DNA of 64,000 bases from Methanococcoides methylutens MM1. GTDB taxonomy: Archaea; Halobacteriota; Methanosarcinia; Methanosarcinales; Methanosarcinaceae. Made by a program: the position numbers and the translations under genes. The notes below the pieces were generated by a model. The model had not been told where the DNA came from, ran no database searches, and worked only from the letters and a program-made list of their open reading frames with translations. Each line of letters starts with the position of its first letter. Position 1 is the first letter of the stretch. The DNA is taken from NCBI RefSeq assembly GCF_000970325.1, contig NZ_CP009518.1, forward strand, positions 1,302,001 to 1,366,000, in the 5' to 3' direction. This document shows, one piece after another, positions 55,460 through 64,000 of this stretch.

Positions 55460-56269
55460 ATGGCTGAGAATGGTAGAACAAAAATACTTGTTGTCGACGA
55501 CGAACCTGATAATGTCGAATTACTTACTGCATACCTATCATATGATTATGATATAATTCCAGCATACAGCGGCAGGGAAGCTCTTAATATACTGGAAAAT
55601 TTACAGCAGGACCTTCCGGATCTTGTCCTGATGGATATTATGCTAAAGGACGGAATGGATGGTGTGGAAGCTGCTGACCATATCCATGTCAACTACAACA
55701 TCCCATTGGTCTACATCACCGCATATGCTGATGAAAGCATTATGCAAAGGGCTAAGCTGACAGAACCTTTCGGATACATACTCAAACCTTTCGAGGAAAG
55801 TGAACTCAGAACCAATATCGAGATCGCCCTCTACAAACATGAGATGGAGAAAAAACTGAAAGAGAGTCAGAAATGGCTTACTGCAATACTGAACAACACA
55901 GGCGATGCAATGATCGCCACTGATGAAGCAGGTTATGTGAAGTTCATGAACCCATTCGCAGAAGCACTTACCGGCTGGAAGCAGGATGAAGTCCTCGGAA
56001 AACAACTAAAGGACATATTCTATGTGGAAAGTGAAGAGACCGGCAATGCCGTTGAGGACCCTGTCGAGAAGGTCATGCGTGAAGGCGCTTTCTACGGACT
56101 GGCAAGCCAAACACTCCTCGTCACAAAGAGCAACGCAAGGATTCCTGTCGATATCATAGGATCTCCTATCAAAAGCGAGAACGACAAGCTGCTAGGAGTA
56201 CTGATAACCTTCAGTGATATTTCCGAGAGGAAAAAGATCGAGAATCTTATCTACAAAGAAGGAATGTGA
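55460..56269 (+). CDS. Response regulator with PAS output domain
   Basis: The 269-residue protein has a CheY-like receiver (residues 7-125) with the acid pair in VVDDEPDN, phospho-acceptor Asp in LVLMDIMLKDGMDG, Thr in ITAYAD and Lys in LKPFEE, followed by a PAS domain (about 140-262; GDAMIATDEAGYVKFMNPFAEALTGW). No kinase domain follows, so it is a stand-alone receiver-PAS protein as often found in methanogens, perhaps a partner of a HisKA_2 kinase. TATA-like stretch near 55400-55412. Confidence 0.9.
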   Translation: MAENGRTKILVVDDEPDNVELLTAYLSYDYDIIPAYSGREALNILENLQQDLPDLVLMDIMLKDGMDGVEAADHIHVNYNIPLVYITAYADESIMQRAKLTEPFGYILKPFEESELRTNIEIALYKHEMEKKLKESQKWLTAILNNTGDAMIATDEAGYVKFMNPFAEALTGWKQDEVLGKQLKDIFYVESEETGNAVEDPVEKVMREGAFYGLASQTLLVTKSNARIPVDIIGSPIKSENDKLLGVLITFSDISERKKIENLIYKEGM

Positions 56270-56304
56270 TCGGGATTTTTATTATTCAAATTACTTCTTA
56301 ATAT

Positions 56305-59300
56305 TTATTTTTTATCTAACATGGTAGTCTTTTGATAGTACACATATGAAATCGATAGCAATATAAGTACTACAATAACTACTATTGCAATAAACAACAT
56401 ATTTGATTCTGAATCAGTTGTCTCTTCAGACCCAGTTACGTTAATGTCTTCTTCGGAGTGTTCAGTGATAGTAACAGTACTGGATACATTAACAAGACTG
56501 TGATCCCCTTCTGTTGAAACGGCATCGTAGCCTAGAGCACCATTGCCAATATCCGCCACAATAGCAAATGGTGAGAATCCCGGAGTTTCTGCTTCAAAGT
56601 AGATGTATGATCCATCTTCTCCGATCTTTCCGGTATTAAGAGCATTCCACCTGTTTTCACTGTGCCGATATAATATAATAGAATCCTCGCCAACATCATT
56701 CTCTGCCAACCAGTCCTTTGCTACACTAAAACCTATTACAGGATCAGCAATGTTATCTTCTGTAGCAAAACCTGATTTACCGACCCAGATGTTAAGGTTG
56801 CTATAAACAATTCCGGGGGCGCTTGCATCTACCATTGCAGATCTGCTTTTAAGTACCTCGATAGTTGTTGAGGTCCTCTGATAATTTCTCACTGCAGAGA
56901 AGTTTATGTACCGAATTGGATTCTGCTCATCATTGAAGACATAGCTAATTGAAAGCCCACCTATGATGTTCTCTGTTTTAACATCCTTGAATGCGATGTT
57001 CTCAAAAGCTTCACCTGTAGCTCCACTTCCCCCACCTCCACCACCACTACTGGAAGACTGACTACTAGATGAAGAATCATCAGACTTCGTAGCAACTGTG
57101 TTGACACTTAGATTTACCCAGCTGGAATTGATGTTACCTGAAGTATCAACAGTACGGGTACTCAGCTGATAGGAAGTAGCGGCAGTAAGGTTAGTAGAAT
57201 TGTAATAACTATCTGAGATATTGGTCTTGAACTCATTGTCAATGTAGATCATGGTATGATTAAAATCAATATCATCAGGATTGCTCCAGCTCCAGTTGAT
57301 CCAGGTTTCACCTGTGGTTGAGATAAGACTGGAGATACTGCAAGGAGGAGTTACATCAGCAGAGGTTGTAGCGGTATCATTGATCCAGCTGGAATTGATG
57401 TTACCTGAAATATCAACAGTACGGGTACTCACCTGATAGGAAGTAGCGGCAGTAAGGTTAGTAGAATTGTAATAACTATCTGAGACATTGGTCTTGAACT
57501 CATTGTCAATGTAGATCATGGTATGATTAAAATCAAAATCTTCAGGATTCGTCCAGCTCCAGTTGATCCAGGTTTCACCTGTGGTTGACATAAGACTGGA
57601 GATACTGCAAGGAGGAGTTACATTAGCAGAGGTTGTAGCAGTATAATTGAACCAGCTGGAATTGATGTTACCTGAAGTATCAACAGTACGGGTACTCAGC
57701 TGATAGGAAGTAGCGGCAGTAAGGTTAGTAGAATTGTAATAACTATCTGAGACATTGATCTTGAACTCATTGTCAACATAGACCACAGTATGATTAAAAT
57801 CAAGATCTTCAGGATTCGTCCAGCTCCAGTTGATCCAGGTTTCACCTGTGGTTGACATAAGACCGGAGATACTGGAAGGAGGAGTTACATCAGCAGAGGT
57901 TGGAGCGGTACCATTGAACCAGCTGGAATTGATGTTACCTGAAGTATCAACAGTACGGGTACTCAGCTGATAGGAAGTAGCGGCAGTAAGGTTAGTAGAA
58001 TTGTAATAACTATCTGAGACATTGGTCTTGAACTCATTGTCAACATAGACCATAGTATGATTAAAATCAAGATCATCAGGATTCGTCCAGCTCCAGTTGA
58101 TCCAGGTTTCACCTGTGGTTGACATAAGACCGGAGATACTGGAAGGGGGAATTTTATCGTTACCAAATGCCCCAGAAACCACAAGTGCAAATGGTTGCGG
58201 CCCTTGTGGAACATTCGTACCGTTCACTGTTATTGTATACCATCCTACAGGAGGAGATAATAATTCAACTTGCTCGACATTATTTCGATTATCAGGTTCA
58301 TTTCCACCATTCCCAAAATAAGTATTATCTGAAGATGACACTGTTAAATCCAGATTGTTTACCAAAGTAATTGCTGTATAGGCTTCCGCAGGATAATCTG
58401 TCCATACGAGAGTTACCTTAAGTGGTTCAGAGCTGTTATTAATGTAGTAATTAACATCCCATGATTCCGATGTGTTCAGATAAGGAGTACTGGAAGTATC
58501 ATTATAGTACATTTTTCTGGGAGATACCGGAAACAATGATTTTTCGATATCAACACGCCCCCAACCCTGCCCATCATCAGGACGTTTCTGTATCTCCTGT
58601 GCAGAACCTGTTCCGTACTGACCAGGAGTCATATTATAAGCGCCATTTATGATTGTGGCTTTAAGTAATGCAGCAGATGGTGTTGCTATGCTTTCATTTT
58701 CTACGTAATATTGCCTTACAAGTGCAGCAGAACCCGCAACAATTGGTGTAGACATACTTGTGCCCCCCATATACAGATAATCATCGTTGTAGACCCCCCA
58801 TCCGGTCCCACTTGCTACGCTTGACCTTGTTGATATTATAAATGTGCCTGGTGCTACAACATCAGGTTTGATACGGCCGTCATCAGTCGGCCCTCTGCTG
58901 CTAAATGCTGCAAGTCCTTCAGGGTTGTTTGCCATGTAGTCATCATAGATAGGAGATACAGGAAACTTTAGATCACCGTAATTTGGATGCGAAGATGGGT
59001 AGGTAAAAATTTTATATGTTGTATAAGGTGGGATCATAAAAGTCGAACCTCTGCTGTTTTCAGATGCACCAACAGTAAGGCAGTTCTTTGCAGTTGCAGG
59101 CGAACCTATGGAATCAGCATCCACAATACCATCAGAATTAGTATCCTCACCATCGTTGCCAGCAGAGAAGAGTATCAGCATATCAGGATGCTCCCATGCA
59201 AAGATATCAAGGTTCCGTGAACCTGAAGTATAATTTCCATAAACAGCAGCTCCCCAACTGTTTGTGTGAATTCTTGCATTATGATCGTAGGCCTGCTGGA

Positions 59301-60336
59301 AAAGCTCTCCATAGTCTGCAGGAATACCTCCAAGACTACCATCTTCATCCTGAATTGCCTGGAAAACAAGTTGTGCTTCTGGTGCCATTCCTGCGAACTG
59401 ACCACTGGAGTTTGCACCATTCCCAAGGACAGATCCTGCAACATGCGTGCCATGTCCATGTGTGTCTGCTGCACCATTATTAGAGAGGTCAATCAACGAT
59501 AAAATTCGTCCTTCTAGATCATCATGTATGGACTCGTTGTTGAAACCCGTATCCAGACCTGTGTCAGCCACTGCAACAATCTGTCCACTACCAGTTAATC
59601 CATGTGTAGTGCGCACATAAGAAACACTGATGATATCAGCAGCAACATCATTCAATATCACAGGCTGCACATATTTCTCTATCCAGCTGACTCCGTTCAA
59701 AGCTGCAATATCGGAAATATTCTTTTTATCAATCCTGACCCGAATTATGCCTCCAGCATTGTCAACTATTTCGCCTCCAAAAGCACTGATCTCATTCAAA
59801 ATTCGAGAATTGTCCTTCGTATCGAACAGCATCACAATGATATCTTCCTGACCTGATTCTTCAGAGGCAGATATAAGAACAGGGCTGACACTATATGATG
59901 GATAATAGGGACCAACCCACTGTACACAATCCAAATTTTCAACTTGTACTCTTACTGAAGGCTCCAACCGTACAATAAAAGCATTGTTTGGAACATAGTG
60001 AAAAATAGTTGCACCACTATTCCTTACATCTTGTTTCCACTCTTCAAGTACGTGACCTCTGAACTGAACAATATAGTAATCTTCGGATGAAGAAGAAGTT
60101 TCACCCATCGTTGACATACTGGAAATAGAGGGAACCTTTTCGGTGTTGAATTGTGCAGCTTTGAGCAGTATGTAGCGACCATCATTAGAAATACTGGGAA
60201 TTGATCTACTGTTATCATCAACTAAGGACAAATTAGAATTCTCAGACAATGCAGTTCCCGAGGATAATGCAATTATGGAAAACATTGTTGCAATCACTAA
60301 AAGGATACCTGAAATCCATATGGTTTTGTTCCGCAA
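56305..60336 (-). CDS. Giant subtilisin-like serine protease with repeats and membrane anchor
   Basis: The 1343-residue secreted S8 protease has a signal peptide, then a propeptide-like region. The catalytic triad is Asp in VAVADTGLDTG (near 257), His in DTHGHGTHVAGSVLG (near 294) and Ser in GGTSMSTPIVAG (near 527). After a P/proprotein-like domain come four 89-residue fibronectin-like repeats (about 727-1085), a Ser-Gly linker, a PGF-pre-PGF domain (about 1105-1265) and a C-terminal membrane helix (1315-1338). Each repeat carries several N-x-S/T sites, so heavy glycosylation is likely. Starts with TTG at 60336 behind GAGGAG. Promoter and leader are shared with the gene at 61516. Confidence 0.93.
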   Translation of the reverse strand: MRNKTIWISGILLVIATMFSIIALSSGTALSENSNLSLVDDNSRSIPSISNDGRYILLKAAQFNTEKVPSISSMSTMGETSSSSEDYYIVQFRGHVLEEWKQDVRNSGATIFHYVPNNAFIVRLEPSVRVQVENLDCVQWVGPYYPSYSVSPVLISASEESGQEDIIVMLFDTKDNSRILNEISAFGGEIVDNAGGIIRVRIDKKNISDIAALNGVSWIEKYVQPVILNDVAADIISVSYVRTTHGLTGSGQIVAVADTGLDTGFNNESIHDDLEGRILSLIDLSNNGAADTHGHGTHVAGSVLGNGANSSGQFAGMAPEAQLVFQAIQDEDGSLGGIPADYGELFQQAYDHNARIHTNSWGAAVYGNYTSGSRNLDIFAWEHPDMLILFSAGNDGEDTNSDGIVDADSIGSPATAKNCLTVGASENSRGSTFMIPPYTTYKIFTYPSSHPNYGDLKFPVSPIYDDYMANNPEGLAAFSSRGPTDDGRIKPDVVAPGTFIISTRSSVASGTGWGVYNDDYLYMGGTSMSTPIVAGSAALVRQYYVENESIATPSAALLKATIINGAYNMTPGQYGTGSAQEIQKRPDDGQGWGRVDIEKSLFPVSPRKMYYNDTSSTPYLNTSESWDVNYYINNSSEPLKVTLVWTDYPAEAYTAITLVNNLDLTVSSSDNTYFGNGGNEPDNRNNVEQVELLSPPVGWYTITVNGTNVPQGPQPFALVVSGAFGNDKIPPSSISGLMSTTGETWINWSWTNPDDLDFNHTMVYVDNEFKTNVSDSYYNSTNLTAATSYQLSTRTVDTSGNINSSWFNGTAPTSADVTPPSSISGLMSTTGETWINWSWTNPEDLDFNHTVVYVDNEFKINVSDSYYNSTNLTAATSYQLSTRTVDTSGNINSSWFNYTATTSANVTPPCSISSLMSTTGETWINWSWTNPEDFDFNHTMIYIDNEFKTNVSDSYYNSTNLTAATSYQVSTRTVDISGNINSSWINDTATTSADVTPPCSISSLISTTGETWINWSWSNPDDIDFNHTMIYIDNEFKTNISDSYYNSTNLTAATSYQLSTRTVDTSGNINSSWVNLSVNTVATKSDDSSSSSQSSSSGGGGGGSGATGEAFENIAFKDVKTENIIGGLSISYVFNDEQNPIRYINFSAVRNYQRTSTTIEVLKSRSAMVDASAPGIVYSNLNIWVGKSGFATEDNIADPVIGFSVAKDWLAENDVGEDSIILYRHSENRWNALNTGKIGEDGSYIYFEAETPGFSPFAIVADIGNGALGYDAVSTEGDHSLVNVSSTVTITEHSEEDINVTGSEETTDSESNMLFIAIVVIVVLILLSISYVYYQKTTMLDKK
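57100..58155 (-). repeat. Four tandem 267-bp repeats in the subtilase gene
   Basis: Copies begin at matching points 57118, 57385, 57652 and 57919, exactly 267 bases (89 codons) apart. The encoded unit contains SISGLMSTTGETWINWSWTN, the sites NHT, NVS and NST, and TRTVDTSGNINSSW. The near identity at DNA level shows recent amplification or gene conversion. Copy number probably varies between strains. Confidence 0.9.
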
Positions 60337-60420
60337 CTCGATCTCCTCTTATTAAAAAGCAGTAATCACAATACATTTCTATAACAGTGGGTCAGGTTAA
60401 GTAAATTAGTTATTTCTATA

Positions 60421-60450
60421 CTTTCAAAACCATATATAATATTTCATGAA
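60421..60450 (-). promoter_or_regulatory. Promoter element of the subtilase gene
   Basis: On the minus strand this reads ATGAAATATTATATATGG followed by TTTTGA, a TATA-type promoter about 95 bases before the TTG start. A near copy occurs at the same distance before the neighbouring gene (61605-61634). Confidence 0.55.
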
Positions 60451-60583
60451 CACTTTCACACTAAAAGTGATCAAACTTTGAAATCATAGCTCAATCCATT
60501 CTTTATTATTGTTAATAATAGATGAGAGATTTCCATAATTTCCCCCTCCATTAAGCATTGTATCAATTTATACTGAGTGGGTT

Positions 60584-61516
60584 TCATTTACCCTTATCAT
60601 GGGGTTCATTCTTAGCATCTTTGCCGGAGATATCCTTTGCTGCATTTCTATCTGCAATCTTTTCAGAAGCATTATCCTCTCCAACTTGCTTGTCATTCTG
60701 GATACCCCAACCATTCCCAACTGATCCGATATTTTCTTCTTTTGTCGTACCATAATAAGAACTGTATAACACCACAAGCACCATAAGTATCGGTATTGCA
60801 AAAGTCAACATATTTAGATCCGACAGATCTGCTTCTTCGGCGCCACTTCTATCAGTGTTTTCATTTCCTTCCGAAGCCATATCAGACCCATCATTTAAAG
60901 GATCGGAATCCATTCCATCTTCAGCAACTGAATCATCACCAACATCTGAAGAAACAGGTTCGTTCTCTATATATTCAACTATTGCAAAATGTGTGCGTAT
61001 TTCATTTGAGGTATTCGCCTCATAGTAGACGTACTCAGCATCCTCATATGTCTTTTCTGTGGGCAAAATATCCCAGTTCCCACTGTGATAGATGCTTAAT
61101 TTTACAGATTGTTCGGAAACCTCATTATCTTCCAGCCAGGTGCGATTCACCCTGAATCCTACCTCAGAACTTACCAGCCTGTGCTGAAGTTTACTATCGC
61201 CAACCCAGATATTGATATTCTTATAAACAGTTCCTTCCGGAGGGGTTGATACCATCGAAGAAGTCGATTTTAGACATTCCACTATTGCTTCTACATTACC
61301 TACATTCAGGTCTGTTGTTATATTGATATAAGTGATGTCAAGGGCTTCGTTCCTGAATGTAAATGATTTTTCAAGTTCCCTTAGCACATATATTGATCTG
61401 GCATCCTTTTCATCTATGTTCTCAAAGGCTTCAGCCGTAGCATTGCCTGCTAACAAGGATAGAGATAACGTTGTGATAATTAAGATAAAGAAAAACCAAG
61501 TGGTTTTATTCTGCAA
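60584..61516 (-). CDS. PGF-pre-PGF-domain surface protein with membrane anchor
   Basis: The 310-residue protein starts with a signal peptide (NKTTWFFFILIITTLSLSLL), then a PGF-pre-PGF domain (about 30-190; AEAFENIDEKDARSIYV, TVYKNINIWVGDSKL and IRTHFAIVEYIEN), an acidic stretch (about 195-240), a membrane helix (about 240-262) and a charged tail. The same domain closes the giant subtilase encoded next. Like that gene it starts with TTG, behind GGGGAGG, and has the same leader wording (TTGC-GAA-AAAACC). It may be a stand-alone partner or a remnant of a duplicated protease gene. Confidence 0.85.
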   Translation of the reverse strand: MQNKTTWFFFILIITTLSLSLLAGNATAEAFENIDEKDARSIYVLRELEKSFTFRNEALDITYINITTDLNVGNVEAIVECLKSTSSMVSTPPEGTVYKNINIWVGDSKLQHRLVSSEVGFRVNRTWLEDNEVSEQSVKLSIYHSGNWDILPTEKTYEDAEYVYYEANTSNEIRTHFAIVEYIENEPVSSDVGDDSVAEDGMDSDPLNDGSDMASEGNENTDRSGAEEADLSDLNMLTFAIPILMVLVVLYSSYYGTTKEENIGSVGNGWGIQNDKQVGEDNASEKIADRNAAKDISGKDAKNEPHDKGK

Positions 61517-61604
61517 CTCAATCCTCCCCTCATATTAACAAAGAAGTACCCACTTCACATTCTTGTAACTTTAGATAGATATAGTTTGCAATTAAATCTA
61601 TGTT

Positions 61605-61634
61605 ATCAAAACCATATATATTCTTTCATAAAAA
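61605..61634 (-). promoter_or_regulatory. Promoter element shared with the subtilase gene
   Basis: On the minus strand this reads ATGAAAGAATATATATGG then TTTTGA, about 95-100 bases before the TTG start at 61516. It matches the element at 60421-60450 in sequence and in distance to the start. Confidence 0.55.
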
Positions 61635-61812
61635 ATAATTTTTAAATAATATCAACATGCTCAGCACCATTTCTCTAAAGATACAAATTCAAATTAACGT
61701 GAATTCAACGTCTTAAAAATAAGTAAATTAAGAAAACATCACTTCATAGAACCAGATTACCCCTACCAAAAAACCAAAAAGAATATCATCATAAAATAAC
61801 ACATAATTACCT

Positions 61813-64000
61813 ATGAGTGGGGAGATCAAATGGTATCGTGTGCCTGTGGATGAGGTCCTGACATTACTGGATACAGATAAAGATGGTATTACTGATGAAG
61901 AGGCACAGATCCGTCTTTCAAAGTATGGGTTCAATGAAGTTGAAGTAAAGGAAAAAGAGAGTTCAATCCATCGTTTTGCAAGGCAGTTCGCAAGTCCGCT
62001 CATATATGTCCTCCTTGCTGCTTCACTTGTCACATTCATTCTTGAGGAATATGCGGACATGGCAGTTATCCTTGGAGTTGTCCTTGCCAATGCGGTCATA
62101 GGTTTCATACAGGAAAGAAATGCTGAAAATGCCCTTGAGTCCCTTGCAAAGATGCTGGTTCCCGAGACCAGTATACTCAGGGATGGAAAGAGAATGATAA
62201 TACACAGCAGGGAACTGGTTGCAGGTGACATTGTACTTCTGGAGGCAGGTAACAGGATACCTGCGGACCTGCGACTGATGTACGTGAAGAACCTGCGTAT
62301 CGATGAATCCATGCTCACCGGGGAATCAACGGCTGTGGAGAAAATTATAGACTCCATCGAAACAAAAAGCATTCCCATAGCAGAGCAGAAAAATATCGCC
62401 TTTGGAGGCACACTTGTCACCCAGGGAAGTGGACTTGGAGTTGTGGTTGCAACTGGTCCTGAAAGTGAGATCGGAAAAATATCCGAACTGATCCGTAAAA
62501 CGGAGAATATATCCACACCTCTTGTCAGAACAATAGACCAGCTGGCAAAAACACTTGCCATCGTTATCCTTGGTCTTTCAATATTCACTTTTATCGTCGG
62601 TAAGCTCAGGGGTTTTGACAATCTTGATATCTTCTTTGCCTCTGTGAGCCTTGCAGTTGCAGCTATCCCTGAAGGACTGCCTGCCCTCATTACCATCTCA
62701 CTGGCATTCGGGATCAAAAGAATGGCATCCCGAAATGCCATAATCCGTACAATGCCTTCTGTGGAAAGCCTTGGCTCGGCCACTGTCATCTGCTCTGATA
62801 AGACCGGTACACTTACCAAGAACGAGATGACGGTCAAAAGGATATATACTCTTGAAGGCGAGTTCGATGTGACCGGTGTCGGTTACAACACAGAGGGAGA
62901 TTTCGAATTAGAAGGAAAAACGACCGATCCGATGGAACATCCGGCATTAATGAAAACACTCAAGGCCGGAACACTTTGCAATGATGCATACCTGAGGGAA
63001 GAAGGCGGAATCGATGGAGACCCTACCGAAGGAGCACTTCTTGTATCTGCTGCCAAAGCCGGAAAATTCTACATGCAAAGAGTTGATACCATTCCATTTG
63101 AGTCCGAGGAAAGGTACATGGCAACACTTCATCAGGACGAGGACAAGAACAGCTGGATATATGTGAAAGGATCACCGGAAAAGCTGGTAGAACTTTGCAG
63201 CCATCAGTTCAACGGTAAAGAACTTTCGCCTATTGATCCTGAAATGTACCTTGAAGCTGCCGAGAAAATGGCTTCTGAGGGTCTGCGGGTGATCGGAACA
63301 GCCTACAGAAAGCTGGAATGGGGAAAAGATGAGATCACAGAAGAGGATGTAAAGGACCTGATTTTCCTCGGCCTTCAGGGCATGATAGATCCACCAAGGG
63401 AAGAAGTAAAAACATCGATCTTCAAGTGCAACAACGCCGGTATCAGGGTTATAATGATCACTGGAGACCACATCCTTACCGGACACACCATTGCCAGGCA
63501 GCTTGGTATACGAACAAATGGTGCTTTGTCAGGAAGCGATATCCAGAAGATGTCAGATGAGGAGCTTACGGAGACCCTCAAAACGGTCTCTGTCTTTGCA
63601 AGAACATCTCCTGAAGATAAATCCAGAATTGTTGGCCTGCTTAAGCAGCAGGGAGAGGTTGTGGCAGTTACCGGCGACGGGATCAACGATGCACCTGCAC
63701 TTGAGAACGCTGACATTGGCGTTGCCATGGGAAGAACAGGCACCGAAGTTGCAAAGGATGCATCGGATATGGTGCTTGCAGATGACAATTTTGCATCTAT
63801 TGTGAATGCAGTGGAAGAAGGAAGGAATGTCTACAACAAGATACAGAAGGTCATACTCTGGACATTGCCGACTAATGCTGCAGAAGGGCTGGCCGTTCTT
63901 GCAGCCGTGATCCTGGGACTGAAGAACCCACCGTTGATCCCATTACACATCCTATGGATAAATACGATAACGGCATTGGGGCTGGGAGTTCCCATCACAC
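61813..64000 (+). CDS. P-type cation-transporting ATPase (truncated by window end)
   Basis: At least 729 codons of a P2-type cation pump are present; the 3' end is outside the window. Motifs: TGES (LTGESTAVEK, near residue 170), PEGLPALI in the membrane segment M4, the phosphorylated Asp329 in SDKTGTLTKNEMTV, and GDGINDAPAL near 621. The PEGLP wording and the N-terminal WYRVPVDEVLTLLDTD region place it with calcium/sodium-type (SERCA-like, PMR1-like) pumps rather than heavy-metal pumps. The ATG at 61813 has no good ribosome binding site before it. It is divergent from the surface genes. Confidence 0.93.
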   Translation, partial: MSGEIKWYRVPVDEVLTLLDTDKDGITDEEAQIRLSKYGFNEVEVKEKESSIHRFARQFASPLIYVLLAASLVTFILEEYADMAVILGVVLANAVIGFIQERNAENALESLAKMLVPETSILRDGKRMIIHSRELVAGDIVLLEAGNRIPADLRLMYVKNLRIDESMLTGESTAVEKIIDSIETKSIPIAEQKNIAFGGTLVTQGSGLGVVVATGPESEIGKISELIRKTENISTPLVRTIDQLAKTLAIVILGLSIFTFIVGKLRGFDNLDIFFASVSLAVAAIPEGLPALITISLAFGIKRMASRNAIIRTMPSVESLGSATVICSDKTGTLTKNEMTVKRIYTLEGEFDVTGVGYNTEGDFELEGKTTDPMEHPALMKTLKAGTLCNDAYLREEGGIDGDPTEGALLVSAAKAGKFYMQRVDTIPFESEERYMATLHQDEDKNSWIYVKGSPEKLVELCSHQFNGKELSPIDPEMYLEAAEKMASEGLRVIGTAYRKLEWGKDEITEEDVKDLIFLGLQGMIDPPREEVKTSIFKCNNAGIRVIMITGDHILTGHTIARQLGIRTNGALSGSDIQKMSDEELTETLKTVSVFARTSPEDKSRIVGLLKQQGEVVAVTGDGINDAPALENADIGVAMGRTGTEVAKDASDMVLADDNFASIVNAVEEGRNVYNKIQKVILWTLPTNAAEGLAVLAAVILGLKNPPLIPLHILWINTITALGLGVPIT

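Noticed and set aside
61728-62837. Long open frame of 369 codons on the minus strand
   Set aside because: It lies wholly antisense to the P-type ATPase, whose catalytic motifs are unmistakable; the frame is a codon-bias shadow.

Overview
The window is from a methanogenic archaeon, most likely a member of the Methanosarcinaceae close to Methanolobus or Methanococcoides. This is inferred from the gene content; no search was run. The archaeal signs are ribosomal protein L21e, RNA polymerase subunit RpoF, Pus10 and TrmY, a DUF655 protein, Dim1/KsgA, a GHMP-type shikimate kinase, membrane LonB, CofH of coenzyme F420 synthesis, THEP1, PGF-CTERM and PGF-pre-PGF surface proteins, TATA-like promoters and GGAGGTG-like ribosome binding sites. 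Many genes look bacterial in origin (katG, rimB-rimK, rsgA, lrgAB), as is common in this family.

Layout, left half. 1-8 kb: the end of an unrecognised gene, a GC-rich katG, a GbsR-type regulator with a Gdx/SugE transporter, a surface operon encoding a LamG-LamG-cohesin-dockerin protein and a small cohesin protein, and a DUF3303 gene. 8-14 kb: a flavin-nucleotide-binding protein, the first of three hydantoinase/oxoprolinase paralogues, a LysE exporter, a methyltransferase, a uracil-DNA-glycosylase-like protein, a GC-rich block that folds into a multi-helix structure, and a DUF1622 protein. 14-21 kb: THEP1, an acyl-CoA synthetase, a Glu/Leu/Val-type dehydrogenase and, convergent to them, a three-gene 2-oxoacid:ferredoxin oxidoreductase. 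Together these suggest interconversion of amino acid, 2-oxo acid, acyl-CoA and free acid. 21-33.7 kb: lrgAB, a double-anchored surface protein, a DUF1801 gene with an in-frame stop, membrane and small proteins, a Cache-PAS histidine kinase behind a large palindrome, RsgA, a methyltransferase flanked by two decayed copies of one gene (possibly cas1), an HxlR regulator divergent from a hydrolase, cofH with a cupin gene, and tRNA-Leu(UAA) beside a partial decayed tRNA copy.

Layout, right half. 33.7-39 kb: two metallo-hydrolases, an AIM24-type protein, a META lipoprotein, rimB-rimK and a DUF21 protein. 39.5-44.4 kb: an information-processing run (TrmY, Pus10, L21e, RpoF, DUF655, KsgA, an Mtq2-like methyltransferase). 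44.6-50.4 kb: two more hydantoinase paralogues separated by a perfect three-way-junction inverted repeat, then shikimate kinase, chorismate mutase and PurE. 50.8-56.3 kb: LonB, TldD, TldE and a response regulator. 56.3-64 kb: a very large subtilase with four 89-residue repeats, a smaller protein with the same C-terminal domain and the same promoter and leader, and a P-type cation ATPase that runs off the end.

The strongest candidates for something undescribed are the two structured intergenic elements (13171-13367 and 46538-46620). Next are the three lone ATP-type hydantoinase paralogues, the rimB-rimK pair in a lineage without bacterial S6, the CofH-like N-terminus on the neighbouring cupin protein, and the paired surface genes with a shared promoter.
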